Origin: Maribacter sp.
GTDB taxonomy: Bacteria > Bacteroidota > Bacteroidia > Flavobacteriales > Flavobacteriaceae
Direction: 5' to 3'
NCBI GenBank assembly: GCA_002749285.1
Contig: PDPR01000015.1
Coordinates: 61,075 to 125,074 of the forward strand
Length of the DNA stretch: 64,000 nt
The notes under the pieces are model-generated. The model ran no database searches. It was given only the letters and a program-made list of their open reading frames with translations, and was not told the origin of the DNA. Position numbers and translations under genes: made by a program. This document shows positions 34,244 through 43,582 of this stretch, one piece after another. Each line of letters begins with the position of its first letter. The stretch's first letter is position 1.

Positions 34244-35713
34244 TTATTTACTAATGATTTGAATTATTCTTTCTGGTTCCCCTATGGCGGTATATAGATT
34301 GGCAATGGCTTTGTAATAGCCATCCAAGGCCACTAGTTGTTCTACTTTTGACTTTTCGTACAACAATGAGGCATCGATAACATCGATGGACTTGCCAATG
34401 CCCTCCTCGAACCGTCGTGTGTTTATCCTAAGGTTCTCCTTGGCCAGATCAACGGTGGTTATATGGCTATTGTAGAGTTTTTGCTGGTTGAGGGCTTTGG
34501 TGTAGTTGCTTTTTACCATTAAGTGGATCTGTTGTGTGGCGTATTTTTTTGCGTTTTCCACTTCTTTTTGCAGATGCTGACTGGCCTTGATTTTGTTGAT
34601 ATCCTTAAAACCATTGAAAATATTGATCTGTGCCTGTACGCCGACCATAAATTTAGGCGGGATTATGGGCAGGTCCTCCCGAAACATATTATAACTTCCA
34701 AATGCGGCGATATTGGGCATGAATTTTGATTTTTCTATGGCATGGGCCTGTTTTGCCATTACTTCTTTCTGCCCTATCAATTCCAATATGGGCTGTTGGG
34801 CATATGCTGTATTCAGGAGGGCATCGAAATCAAGGTAAATATCCCGATATGGGATACTGTCGATAACTTTGAATTGGACCGAATCGGGCAGGTTCATGGT
34901 GGAGCGCAATGCCATTTCTGCCAGTTGCATCTTATTGCGTTCATTGTTCAGGTCTTTCTCTGCATCCGCCACGGCAACCTGGGATCGTAATAGAACATGC
35001 TTGGGAAGGATCTCTAACTGGATGGCACGTTCGGCCTGTTCCTTATGTTTCAACATACCATCGTAAACCTGCTCACGAACCTTGATGACCTGGCTTAGCA
35101 ATACGACATTCAGATAACGCTCAATCAGTTCATTGGCGATTTCATCCTTAATCTGTCTAAGTTCTATATCGGCAGATTGCAATTCCGCCTTTGCATATTT
35201 TTTGGCGGCTATTATCTTTCCTCCCGTAAATAAAGGCTGGGTAGCGGTCAAGGTCGCGGTCACGAATTCCTGATTGTCCACGATCATATTGGTGTAATCG
35301 GGGAATTGCCCCAGAACATTCACCATAGTGCTGAATACGCTTTCCGCACTAACACCCGATAGACCAATATGCTCACCATAGGCCTGTACGAAAGCGGCGT
35401 TGTATTTACCACCCAATTCGTCTAGGGAGCTAGACATTTGGGAAGAGTTTACCTCGATATTCTCACTAAGGTACGTATAGCCACCTAGAAAATTCACAGA
35501 TGGCATAAAATTGCCCTTTGCGGCTTTGTCCTCATAGGTTTTCTGCTTTAAGCGTTCTGAGTAACGTTTGATCTGTTCATTGTTGTTATAGCTTAGATCC
35601 AATGCCTCGGAAATGCTAATTTCCCGTTCCTGTCCATTCACAAAAGAGGTGAATGGAATCATGACCAATAATATCATGAGTATCCTGAATGGGACGTCCG
35701 ATATTTTTTTCAT
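34244..35713 (-). CDS. TolC-family outer membrane efflux channel
   Basis: A 489-residue outer membrane factor. A signal peptide (residues about 1-28, ending FTSFVNGQ) is followed by the two long TolC helical repeats; typical stretches are ISISEALDLSYNNNEQIKRY, ATLTATQPLFTGGKIIAAKK and FEEGIGKSIDVIDASLLYEK. It forms the trimeric exit duct of the efflux pump encoded downstream. The start at 35713 is preferred: the longest frame begins at 35773, but the predicted -7 box covers 35771-35778, so transcription should begin at about 35765. The operon lies behind one of the FNR-like dyads. Confidence 0.9.
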   Translation of the reverse strand: MKKISDVPFRILMILLVMIPFTSFVNGQEREISISEALDLSYNNNEQIKRYSERLKQKTYEDKAAKGNFMPSVNFLGGYTYLSENIEVNSSQMSSSLDELGGKYNAAFVQAYGEHIGLSGVSAESVFSTMVNVLGQFPDYTNMIVDNQEFVTATLTATQPLFTGGKIIAAKKYAKAELQSADIELRQIKDEIANELIERYLNVVLLSQVIKVREQVYDGMLKHKEQAERAIQLEILPKHVLLRSQVAVADAEKDLNNERNKMQLAEMALRSTMNLPDSVQFKVIDSIPYRDIYLDFDALLNTAYAQQPILELIGQKEVMAKQAHAIEKSKFMPNIAAFGSYNMFREDLPIIPPKFMVGVQAQINIFNGFKDINKIKASQHLQKEVENAKKYATQQIHLMVKSNYTKALNQQKLYNSHITTVDLAKENLRINTRRFEEGIGKSIDVIDASLLYEKSKVEQLVALDGYYKAIANLYTAIGEPERIIQIISK

Positions 35714-35770
35714 CCAAATATTTATCATATTCATCCGATAGTAAAAATGCACATTTAGAATTTTCAAGGG

Positions 35771-35814
35771 CAAAGATGCCGCTATATTTTATTACTGCTT
35801 ATGATGAAAATCAT
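35771..35814 (-). promoter_or_regulatory. FNR-like dyad plus -7 box, efflux operon promoter
   Basis: The dyad ATGAT-GAAA-ATCAT lies at 35801-35814. On the minus strand, 22 bases further, is CATCTTTG (35771-35778), five of six fixed positions of TAnnTTTG. This is the same geometry as at six other sites in the window. Confidence 0.6.
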
Positions 35815-36051
35815 AAGCAGTTTGTTTTTTTTGATTATCCTCACTTCGAAAATATGTTTTATAACCCGTTGTGCATTTTGATTGAAAGCCAAAAAGTTGT
35901 GCAAACTACTGGATAGCAGTGTATTGTAATATGCGACAGAACAACCAAGGTGCACAATTTCGATGAAATTCACGAAAGAATACCGGAAACATTGGGAAAG
36001 ATATCGCCCACGGCCATTTTTTAGGAAATAGAAAAAGTCAGGACGAGTTCA
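35815..36051. other. Gene-free stretch before transketolase
   Basis: No protein with family resemblance is visible on either strand; short open frames here have no recognisable content. The region separates the divergent efflux operon and transketolase promoters. Confidence 0.5.
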
Positions 36052-36081
36052 TTGGTAAAACAATAAAAAAAGTTAGATTTG
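36052..36081 (+). promoter_or_regulatory. Predicted transketolase promoter
   Basis: TTG (36052-36054), 19 bases, then TAGATTTG (36074-36081), a full match to the Bacteroidota promoter consensus. The start codon is 66 bases downstream. Confidence 0.65.
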
Positions 36082-36147
36082 TGTGGGTTTTTCAGCAAAA
36101 AAACCGAGATAAAAAGACAAACTGGTAATTTTTAGAACAAACATCAA

Positions 36148-38181
36148 ATGGACAAAGAAATCAATCTGCAATCGGCTGACAATATAAGGGCCTTGGCAGT
36201 GGCCATGGTTGAAAAAGCAAATTCAGGACACCCAGGTGGTCCTATGGGGGGTGCCGATTTCATGCATATCCTATATTCAGAGTTTTTCAACTATGACCCA
36301 AGTGATATGACCTGGCCTTTTAGAGACCGTTTCTTTATGGATGCAGGTCATTTGTCCACATTAATGTATGCACAATATTATTTGTTGGGTAATTATGGCA
36401 AGGATGATGTTGAAAATTTCAGGCAATGGGGTTCGATCACACCCGGTCATCCGGAAGTTGATGTGAAAAGAGGTATAGAAAACACATCCGGTCCTTTGGG
36501 GCAAGGGCATGCCATGGGTGTCGGGGCAGCAGTGGCCGCTAAGTTCCTTCAGGCCCGTTTTGGCAATTGGATGAACCATAAGATATATGGTTTCATTTCC
36601 GATGGGGGCATACAGGAAGAGATCTCCCAAGGTGCAGGTAGGATCGCAGGGCACTTAGGCTTGAACAACTTCATAATGTTCTACGACTCCAATGATGTTC
36701 AATTATCAACAATGACCGATCAGGTAACCTCAGAGGATACCGAAATGAAATATAAGGCCTGGGGTTGGAAGGTGATCACTATCGACGGCCATGACCACGA
36801 TGCGATCAGAAGGGCACTGACCGAGGCAAATGCAGAGACCGAGAGACCTACTTTGATCATTGGTAAAACAATAATGGGCAAAGGCTGCGTTACGGCTGAT
36901 GGGAGCATGTTCGAAGGGCATTGTGAATTACATGGACAGCCTATCGGACATACAGGTGCGGATTATGAAAAGACACTGTTGAACCTAGGTGTCGATCCAG
37001 GTGACCCTTTTGGGATAAAAGCTGGGGTAAAGGAATTTTATAAGGATATAGTGGCCAAAAAGAAGGCCAATGCCCAAAAGAAAAAGAGGGAGATCGATAT
37101 ATGGAGAAAGGGGAATAAGGAATCGGCCGATAAATTGGATCGTTTTCTTTCCGGTGAATTGCCAAAATTGGATTTTGAATCGGTAGTACATAAAGACGGA
37201 CTCGCAACTAGGGCGGCATCTTCAAATGTCCTGGCTTATTTGGCCGAGAATGTTGGGAATATGATAGTTTCTTCCGCAGATCTATCGAATAGTGATAAGA
37301 CCGATGGGTTCTTAAAGAAATCGTATGCCTTGAAAAAAGGGGATTTCTCAGGGGCGTTCCTACAAGCTGGTGTAGCGGAGTTGACCATGGCCTCCTTGGC
37401 AAACGGTATGGCATTGCATGGTGGGGTTATTCCTGTAGTGGCTACCTTCTTTGTATTCTCGGATTATATGAAGCCTGCAATACGATTAAGTTGTATCCAG
37501 GAATTGCCCGTAAAGTTTGTATGGACACACGATGCCTTTAGGGTAGGGGAAGACGGCCCGACACACCAACCTGTTGAACAAGAGGCCCAGATTCGCCTGT
37601 TGGAAAAATTAAAGAACCATAGCGGGGATTCCAGTTTTGTTGCTTTACGCCCTGCGGATTCCCAAGAAACCAGTGTTGCTTGGAAAATGGCCATGGAAAA
37701 CCAAAAAACACCAACAGGTTTGATTCTTTCCAGACAGGGGGTCAAGGATGTGCCTTCCCAATCGGGATCGAGATACACTGAGGCGTTAAAAGCAGAAAAA
37801 GGAGGGTATTTGGTAAAGGAGACAGCAAGTCCGGATGTGGTCTTGGTAGCCAATGGCTCGGAAGTGTCCACATTGGTGGAGGCTGCGGAATTATTGGAAG
37901 AAAGGAAGAACCTAAAAGTGAACATTGCCTCGATTCCCTCTGAAGGTGTTTTTAGGCTACAGCCTAAGGATTACCAAAGTAGTGTTATCCCCGAGGGGGT
38001 TCCTGTTTTCGGACTTACAGCTGGATTGCCGGTGAACTTGGAGGCTTTGGTCGGTGCGAACGGCAAGGTTTTCGGGTTGGATCATTTTGGGTATTCGGCA
38101 CCTGCGAAAGTGTTGGATGATAAATTTGGTTTCACGGGGGAAAAGGTATATAAAGAAGTTTTGGATTTCTTGGAAAGATAA
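36148..38181 (+). CDS. tkt: Transketolase
   Basis: A 677-residue thiamine diphosphate enzyme of the pentose phosphate pathway that moves two-carbon ketol units between sugar phosphates. The N-terminal ANSGHPGGPMGGADFM, the ThDP motif region ending NDVQLSTM, the catalytic GEDGPTHQPVEQ and the C-terminal GLDHFGYSAPAKVL are all intact. Full-length single-chain transketolase is normal here; many organisms split it in two. Transcription should start from the strong promoter at 36052-36081. It appears to be a single-gene unit. Confidence 0.96.
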   Translation: MDKEINLQSADNIRALAVAMVEKANSGHPGGPMGGADFMHILYSEFFNYDPSDMTWPFRDRFFMDAGHLSTLMYAQYYLLGNYGKDDVENFRQWGSITPGHPEVDVKRGIENTSGPLGQGHAMGVGAAVAAKFLQARFGNWMNHKIYGFISDGGIQEEISQGAGRIAGHLGLNNFIMFYDSNDVQLSTMTDQVTSEDTEMKYKAWGWKVITIDGHDHDAIRRALTEANAETERPTLIIGKTIMGKGCVTADGSMFEGHCELHGQPIGHTGADYEKTLLNLGVDPGDPFGIKAGVKEFYKDIVAKKKANAQKKKREIDIWRKGNKESADKLDRFLSGELPKLDFESVVHKDGLATRAASSNVLAYLAENVGNMIVSSADLSNSDKTDGFLKKSYALKKGDFSGAFLQAGVAELTMASLANGMALHGGVIPVVATFFVFSDYMKPAIRLSCIQELPVKFVWTHDAFRVGEDGPTHQPVEQEAQIRLLEKLKNHSGDSSFVALRPADSQETSVAWKMAMENQKTPTGLILSRQGVKDVPSQSGSRYTEALKAEKGGYLVKETASPDVVLVANGSEVSTLVEAAELLEERKNLKVNIASIPSEGVFRLQPKDYQSSVIPEGVPVFGLTAGLPVNLEALVGANGKVFGLDHFGYSAPAKVLDDKFGFTGEKVYKEVLDFLER

Positions 38182-38396
38182 CCCCAAAGCGCATAAAGCC
38201 TAAAATTGGGGAGTATATAATTTAAAACGGCCTGGGGCCATGCGTATAGGCCATTTTGTTTAGGGTCATGGGCGGCATTATCGATACATAGTATACGTGC
38301 TATCTGTTAATAGTGCGGTAAATTGGATATTTTTTTGGTTTTTTAAATTATATTGAAGCAAAAAAATAAATATATCAATAATATACCGTTGCGGTT

Positions 38397-39218
38397 ATGG
38401 ATGCCTTCATAGATTTTTTTGCCCATTTGACCAGTCTTCATAAATTGATCTGGATTGTTGGCCTGTTGACGGTTTTTTGGTTTTTTGAAGAGACTTTCCC
38501 TCTTCGGAGATTCAATTATAGAAAATGGGAACATGCCGCTCCCAATTTAATCCTACTATCTTCTACAATGTTGATAAATGTCCTTTTTGGCCTGGCCACT
38601 TTGGGTATCTTCAACTGGTTGGGGAATAATGAATTCGGATTATTGAACTTGGTCGAACTTCCTGTATGGGTGGAATTGGTCCTGGCCATAATGTTATTGG
38701 ACTTTTTAGCGCAATACGTAGTGCATTTTATGTTGCATAAAGTCCGGTTTATGTGGCGATTCCATATGGTGCACCATAGTGATACCAATATCGATGTGAC
38801 ATCTGGCACAAGACATCATCCGGTAGATTTTGTCATGAGGGAGGTTTTTGCCTTGTTGGCTATTGTGATTGCAGGTCTGCCTTTGGCCTATTATGTGGTT
38901 TACCGTGTATTGACCATATTGTTCACTTATTTTTCCCATGCCAACATAAGCCTGCCGATTTGGTTGGATAAGGTTATCAGTCTGGTTTTTATCTCGCCAA
39001 ACACACATAAATTCCACCATCATCATGAAATGCCTTGGACAGACACCAATTATGGCAATATCTTCTCGCTTTGGGATAGGGCATTCGGAACCTTTGTGTA
39101 CCATGACCCAAAGGACATTGTCTATGGTTTGGATATTCTCGATGAGGATAGATCGAATGATATCCTGTATCAATTGAAGGTGCCATTTGTTTACAGGAAA
39201 AACGATATGGATACTTAA
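38397..39218 (+). CDS. Sterol desaturase/fatty acid hydroxylase family protein
   Basis: A 273-residue membrane di-iron enzyme. The histidine boxes are in family order: HFMLHKVRFMWRFHMVHHSD, then SGTRHHPVDF, and HKFHHHHEMPWTDTNYGNIF, embedded among about four hydrophobic helices. Members hydroxylate or desaturate fatty acids, sterols or carotenoids at the inner membrane using oxygen. The WTDTNYGNIFSLWDR region is typical of the bacterial subgroup. The substrate is unknown. ATG at 38397 is the first good start. Confidence 0.92.
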   Translation: MDAFIDFFAHLTSLHKLIWIVGLLTVFWFFEETFPLRRFNYRKWEHAAPNLILLSSTMLINVLFGLATLGIFNWLGNNEFGLLNLVELPVWVELVLAIMLLDFLAQYVVHFMLHKVRFMWRFHMVHHSDTNIDVTSGTRHHPVDFVMREVFALLAIVIAGLPLAYYVVYRVLTILFTYFSHANISLPIWLDKVISLVFISPNTHKFHHHHEMPWTDTNYGNIFSLWDRAFGTFVYHDPKDIVYGLDILDEDRSNDILYQLKVPFVYRKNDMDT

Positions 39219-39352
39219 ATGGATATTTGAAGGGTATGTTAAATTAAAATCCTTTAAAAAATAGGTCCGATATGTTTATTCCAAAGGTTTTTATGATTAA
39301 ATTGAACAATACTTTGTAAAAATGTTACCTACCGTTTAATTAAATTAATAGT

Positions 39353-40699
39353 ATGAAAAAAGCAAATAGCCAAAAGGAGACGACACTGAATGGCACGAAT
39401 TCCAGAAGAACTTTTGTAAAAAATACAGCTTTGATTTCCGGAGCCTTGGTGTTACCGACGTTTCAGATGGATGCCATGGTGAATGTATTCAATGAAAAGA
39501 AATTGAAAATTGCCCTAGTGGGGTGTGGTGGCCGTGGCACAGGGGCTGCTGTACAGGCACTGAAGGCAGATGGTAATATAGAGTTGGTAGCAATGGCAGA
39601 TGCTTTTGAGGATAGGCTTAAAAGTAGTCTCATGAACATTTCCAAGGAAATGGGAGGGACCAAAAAGGTAAATGTAAAGGAAGAACATCAATTTGTGGGT
39701 TTTGATGCGGCCAAGAAAGCGATCGATCTAGCGGATGTGGTTATCCTGGCCACCCCCCCGGGGTTTAGGCCCCAACATTTTGAGTATGCCATTGATGCCG
39801 GCAAACATGTGTTTATGGAAAAACCTGTGGCTACTGACGTACCGGGTGTCCGTAAGGTTCTGGCAGCGGCAAAGAAAGCGAAAGAGAACAGATTGAACGT
39901 GGTGGTCGGCCTTCAAAGACACTACCAATCAAGTTATTTGGCCGCTATAGAACAATTGGGGCAGGACAAAATAGGTAAAATCGTTTCTGGACAGGTATAT
40001 TGGGATAGTTCAGGGGTTTGGGTACGAGAGAGACAGCCTGGGCAATCCGAACTGGAATACCAAATGCGGAACTGGTACTATTTTAATTGGTTATGCGGGG
40101 ACCATATTCTGGAACAACATATACATAATATCGATGTGGCCAACTGGTTCATTGGGGAAACCCCGATTTCTGCCCAAGGTATGGGAGGTAGGCAAGTAAG
40201 GACCGGTAAAGACCATGGAGAGATCTTTGACCATCATTTTGTTGAATACACATACCCAAGTGGTGCTGTGGTCGCAAGTCAGTGCAGGCATCAACCTGAT
40301 ACTATGCGAAGGGTCTCGGAATTTTTCCAAGGAACAAAAGGAACTGTTTCAACGGCAGGTGATAATGTTGAAATGAAAGATTGGGACGGTAAGCCTATCT
40401 TTAACCACAGGGGCAAGGATGACCCTAACCCTTACCAAGTTGAACATGACAAGTTGTTTGCATCCATTAGGAATGGAGGGTTGATCAGCGACGCCGAAAA
40501 TGGGGCAAAAAGTACCATGAGCGCCATTATTGGGCGAATGGCAACATACTCCGGTCAGATCATCACATGGGAAGAGGCCATGAAATCAGAATTGAAATTG
40601 GTTCCTGACGAATTGACTTGGTCCTCACCTGCACCTGTACAGCCGAATGCAGATGGTAGTTATAAAATACCTATGCCAGGGAAAACGGTTGTAATGTAA
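39353..40699 (+). CDS. Gfo/Idh/MocA-family oxidoreductase with a twin-arginine-like leader
   Basis: A 448-residue NAD(P)-dependent dehydrogenase. The N-terminus holds a Tat-like signal (NSRRTFVKNTALISGALVLP), then the Rossmann motif IALVGCGGRGTGAAV, and the catalytic-site motif FMEKPVATDVPGVR with the conserved Glu-Lys-Pro. The C-terminal domain has HNIDVANWFIGE with the active-site His and Asp. Exported Gfo/Idh/MocA proteins of this type in Bacteroidota act on sugars or sugar acids in the periplasm, often with the cofactor tightly bound. No carbohydrate genes are adjacent, and a strong terminator follows. Confidence 0.92.
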   Translation: MKKANSQKETTLNGTNSRRTFVKNTALISGALVLPTFQMDAMVNVFNEKKLKIALVGCGGRGTGAAVQALKADGNIELVAMADAFEDRLKSSLMNISKEMGGTKKVNVKEEHQFVGFDAAKKAIDLADVVILATPPGFRPQHFEYAIDAGKHVFMEKPVATDVPGVRKVLAAAKKAKENRLNVVVGLQRHYQSSYLAAIEQLGQDKIGKIVSGQVYWDSSGVWVRERQPGQSELEYQMRNWYYFNWLCGDHILEQHIHNIDVANWFIGETPISAQGMGGRQVRTGKDHGEIFDHHFVEYTYPSGAVVASQCRHQPDTMRRVSEFFQGTKGTVSTAGDNVEMKDWDGKPIFNHRGKDDPNPYQVEHDKLFASIRNGGLISDAENGAKSTMSAIIGRMATYSGQIITWEEAMKSELKLVPDELTWSSPAPVQPNADGSYKIPMPGKTVVM

Positions 40700-40728
40700 T
40701 ATTGTATTCTGAGATCCAATACCCTGAT

Positions 40729-40763
40729 ATTGTCCCTGCTTTTGTGGTAGGGACAATTTTTTT
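40729..40763 (+). terminator. Terminator after the Gfo/Idh/MocA gene
   Basis: ATTGTCCCT pairs with AGGGACAAT around an 11-base loop and is followed by a run of T residues, 30 bases after the stop codon. Confidence 0.85.
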
Positions 40764-40964
40764 CAGAAAACAAGATCATCGGATACAATAAAAAAACCGA
40801 TGAGAGTCCAATATCATATGCGTTTTTGATCAATCACCGAAATCATAAGTGATGTGGAATGGATCACTCTTGGTATTATCATGGCACGATAACCAGTGTC
40901 CTTTGAACAAGGGCAATGAACTTGAAAGTAGGTGTCATTTATACCGGACATTTGATTTTTTATA

Positions 40965-41008
40965 ATGATATTTATCATGGTTTCATTTTCGTAAAAACGA
41001 TAGCTTTA
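40965..41008 (+). promoter_or_regulatory. FNR-like dyad plus -7 box, hibernation factor/Usp promoter
   Basis: ATGAT-ATTT-ATCAT at 40965-40978, 22 bases, then TAGCTTTA at 41001-41008. The dyad centre would lie about 42 bases before the start of transcription, the position used by class II Crp/Fnr activators. Confidence 0.65.
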
Positions 41009-41039
41009 CATGAACCTTAACTTTAAAACCATATAAACT

Positions 41040-41339
41040 ATGACAATCAACATTCAATATGTCCAAATGCCTACAAGTGAAGCAATGAATGAATTAATAA
41101 ACACAAAATTAAATCGCCTTTCTACAAAATATGAATGGGTAATAAGGGCAGAAGTATATTTTAAGCATGAAAATGATCCTACAGGTAAGGGAAAAATATG
41201 TGAGATGGAGCTTAGTGCACCTGGACCTAGGATTTTTGCAAGATCTAATGAGGATGATTTTGAGAAGGCGGCTGCGAATACCATAAAAGACCTTGAAAAA
41301 CAATTGAGCAAAAGAAAGGCTATTATGCACAAGCATTGA
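41040..41339 (+). CDS. Ribosome hibernation factor, short HPF/RaiA type
   Basis: A 99-residue protein of the HPF/YfiA family that binds the 30S subunit near the decoding site and stops translation in resting cells. The start MTINIQYVQMPTSEAMNELI and the central EMELSAPGPRIFARSNEDDFEKAA are family hallmarks. The length is that of short HPF, without the dimerisation domain of long HPF. It is followed 34 bases later by a universal stress protein gene, so both are probably made together from the dyad promoter at 40965. This ties ribosome parking to the stress regulon. Confidence 0.92.
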   Translation: MTINIQYVQMPTSEAMNELINTKLNRLSTKYEWVIRAEVYFKHENDPTGKGKICEMELSAPGPRIFARSNEDDFEKAAANTIKDLEKQLSKRKAIMHKH

Positions 41340-41373
41340 TATCAATTGTGCAGGGTCATAACCATTGTTTCTT

Positions 41374-42210
41374 GTGAAGAAAATACTCGTATCGGTTGAT
41401 TTTTCCAAATGCTCTGAAAATGCATTGGAGGTTGCTGCCCATCTGTCCAAAAAAACCGATGCCGATTTGATTTTGTTGCATATGTTGGGGTTGTCCAAGG
41501 CTACTTTTGTAAAAGATGAAGCCCAGGAACTCATGGAGGCGGAATATTATATGGAATTGGCGAGGGGAAGATTCAATGACTTTCTGGACAAGCCCTCTCT
41601 CAAAGGGGTAAAGGTGTTCGGGATTATACAGAATTACAAGGACTTCAACGAATTGAACAATGTTGTAAAGGAACACGGGGTAGACCTTGTTGTAATGGGG
41701 TCGCATGGGGCAACCGGCATTAGCGGACTATTTATAGGGTCAAATACCGAAAAGGTGGTTCGAAACTGTGGGGTGCCTGTACTTGTTGTCAAAAGGAAGA
41801 GAGCTGATTTTGATATCAAAAGAGCAGTGTTCGCCAGTGATTTTGGGGTTGAACACAAGGAAGTTTACAATAAGGTCTTGGAATTTTTCAACATATTTAA
41901 TGTTGAGGTTTATAAAGTCTATGTAAACAGGCCCAATCAATATTTTAAAAGTACTGATGAGATCAAGGCACGAATAGACCTTTTTATGGGGGTGGTCCAT
42001 CATGGTAAAATACCGGCCAAGGAGGATGTCACTATCCTGAATGATTATAATATAGAGCAGGGTGTTTATAACTATGCCAAAATGATAAATGCCGATATCA
42101 TTGCACTTCCTACCCATGGGAGAAAAGGACTCGCACATTTTTTCAAAGGTAGCGTAGGGGAGGATATAGCCAATAGGGTCGACTTACCTGTTGTTACTTT
42201 TAGAGTGTGA
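41374..42210 (+). CDS. Universal stress protein, tandem UspA domains (first of five)
   Basis: A 278-residue cytoplasmic protein of two UspA domains of about 140 residues each. The first ends with the ATP-binding pattern G-2x-G-9x-G-S/T in MGSHGATGISGLFIGSNTE; the second also keeps it in THGRKGLAHFFKGSVGE. It is the only one of the five Usp proteins here that keeps both loops. The start is GTG at 41374, giving the family-like VKKILVSVDFSKCSENAL; a TTG three codons upstream is less likely. It lies in the operon with the hibernation factor, 34 bases downstream. Confidence 0.93.
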   Translation: MKKILVSVDFSKCSENALEVAAHLSKKTDADLILLHMLGLSKATFVKDEAQELMEAEYYMELARGRFNDFLDKPSLKGVKVFGIIQNYKDFNELNNVVKEHGVDLVVMGSHGATGISGLFIGSNTEKVVRNCGVPVLVVKRKRADFDIKRAVFASDFGVEHKEVYNKVLEFFNIFNVEVYKVYVNRPNQYFKSTDEIKARIDLFMGVVHHGKIPAKEDVTILNDYNIEQGVYNYAKMINADIIALPTHGRKGLAHFFKGSVGEDIANRVDLPVVTFRV

Positions 42211-42364
42211 TGGGGCTGCGATAAAGGTATGGCTATGTCAAAAGGTACTGATTTTTTGCTTTGGGCGGATGATGGAGTAATGGGTTATGTGATATTTCAT
42301 GGTTTTTTTTGATGTTCAGGATGATTTGCATAAGTCTACAGGTACATCTTTTTAACCATAGGGG

Positions 42365-42462
42365 TGATGTTGAAAAGGGTTTAACCCCCTGGACGTAACT
42401 CAGAATGGATTTTTTTTTTGGAAGCATATCTCGTCCCCTTGGGTCGAGGTTGTTGGTTTTTT
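42365..42462 (+). repeat. Dispersed repeat copy B
   Basis: A more diverged copy of the repeat also seen at 30203-30868 (interrupted) and 43866-43965. Shared landmarks are AAAAGGGTTTAACCCC on the left and GGAAGCATATCTCGTCCCCT with TTGGGTCGAGGTTGTTGG on the right. It lies between a live Usp gene and a decayed ROK kinase. Confidence 0.6.
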
Positions 42463-42481
42463 GTCTTTAAAACAATGACTT

Positions 42482-43008
42482 ATGAATACTGTATTGGCAA
42501 TTGATATCTGAGGTACTTATACGAAGATCGGTATTGTGGATGAAAATGGGGAAATTCTTGATTCCTTGGTTTCCGGCACAAGCCAAAAGAGCCTTTTGCG
42601 ATTTATTTAAAGGAATTGATATCCGATATAGGGCAATTACTGGGCTTCCCAATGGCAATTCATTGACAGGGCAGATCGAGAACGCGCCAAACTTGAATTA
42701 GCATCCCCTTCGTAGTATTAGCTTTGAGAATCTAACAGGAGAGACTATAACCAAGGCAGCATTGGAAAGTGATGTGCTGGCCTTTGGTATCATTTGAGCC
42801 ATAAAATGGCCGATACAGTGGCTCATTTGAACCCTAGGGCCTTTATTCTTGGCAAGTCAGGGATATTCTTTTAAAACCTGTTATGGCAAGTATGGAGAAA
42901 AACCTTTTTGTTGCCTATAAAGGGAAAATAAGAACATACCTGTCCGAGACACCGGGGGATGCTGCTATATTGGGCCCGGCGGCATTGGCATGGCCCCATG
43001 TTTCATAA
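42482..43008 (+). pseudogene. ROK-family sugar kinase, decayed
   Basis: The 5' end reads MNTVLAIDI*GTYTKIGIVD followed by ENGEILDSLVSGTSQKSLL, a ROK kinase N-terminal ATPase motif in which a glycine codon has become TGA (42509-42511). The 3' end reads ILLKPVMASMEKNLFVAYKG then TYLSETPGDAAILGPAALAW, the ROK C-terminus, ending at TAA 43006-43008. The middle, including the zinc-binding region, is missing or scrambled, and frames shift more than once. A full ROK glucokinase is about 290-320 residues; only some 170 codons' worth remain. Confidence 0.8.
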
Positions 43009-43012
43009 GGCT

Positions 43013-43462
43013 TTATTCATCAAGTAAATGTTCTAGGTTCTCAGCGTCAACAATGTGTTCCGTAATTGCGAACACCTGCTTTCTATTGCCACGGACTGTT
43101 TTATAGAAATTAGCGATATCGTCCTCAAGTTCCTGATGTTCCTCACGGAACAACCTTGTGTCGTACTTGAATGGATCCTCAATGGTCTGGGCGATATGGG
43201 CAAGGTGTTCGTCCACTTTTTTTAAGAGTTGCCCACCTGTCTTTTTGTCCTTTAAAATACCTTTCCCGATTTTTTTGACCGCATCTAGGTTGTCCTTTTT
43301 TGTAATCCAAATGAAATATTTGTCCAATAATTTAAGAAGAAAATTCAGGTCTTGTTCGTAGAAGGTCAAATCGGATTTCCAATGCTTGGTCAAGACATAT
43401 AATTCATTCCAATCCGTCTGCTGAATATAATCACCCTTGGGTCTAGTTCTATAATTTTCCAT
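43013..43462 (-). CDS. Small all-helical protein of unknown function, paralogue 1
   Basis: A 149-residue soluble protein, all helical and highly charged, with no signal peptide and no known domain. It shares a pattern with proteins at 45493-45954 and 52533-52976: SDLTFYEQDLNFLLKLLDKY early, VDEHLAHIAQTI in the middle and REEHQELEDDIANFYKTV later, so all three look like paralogues of one helical-bundle family. It is made from its own FNR-like dyad promoter (43505-43548). I do not recognise a function; association with the Usp/HPF island suggests a role in stress or resting cells. Confidence 0.75.
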   Translation of the reverse strand: MENYRTRPKGDYIQQTDWNELYVLTKHWKSDLTFYEQDLNFLLKLLDKYFIWITKKDNLDAVKKIGKGILKDKKTGGQLLKKVDEHLAHIAQTIEDPFKYDTRLFREEHQELEDDIANFYKTVRGNRKQVFAITEHIVDAENLEHLLDE

Positions 43463-43504
43463 TAGAGTCTTGTTTTAATCGGCATTGTGCCATTCATTGT
43501 TTGT

Positions 43505-43548
43505 CAAAGTTACCTTTTGTCACTTGTATTTTTTATGATTTTTATCAT
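43505..43548 (-). promoter_or_regulatory. FNR-like dyad plus -7 box, helical paralogue 1
   Basis: ATGAT-TTTT-ATCAT at 43535-43548. On the minus strand, 22 bases on, TAACTTTG (43505-43512) is an exact -7 consensus. The start codon is about 43 bases beyond the box. Confidence 0.7.
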
Positions 43549-43582
43549 AATGCGCTATTGTTCAACAGTGCTTTTTTAATTG

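Noticed and set aside
40840..40865. An ATCAT...TGAT element upstream of the hibernation factor gene as an eighth dyad
   Set aside because: The half-sites are in the opposite order with wrong spacing, and no -7 box lies 22 bases away.
42501..42701. A 66-codon open frame in the ROK kinase remnant
   Set aside because: It overlaps the decayed kinase in another frame and has no family resemblance.
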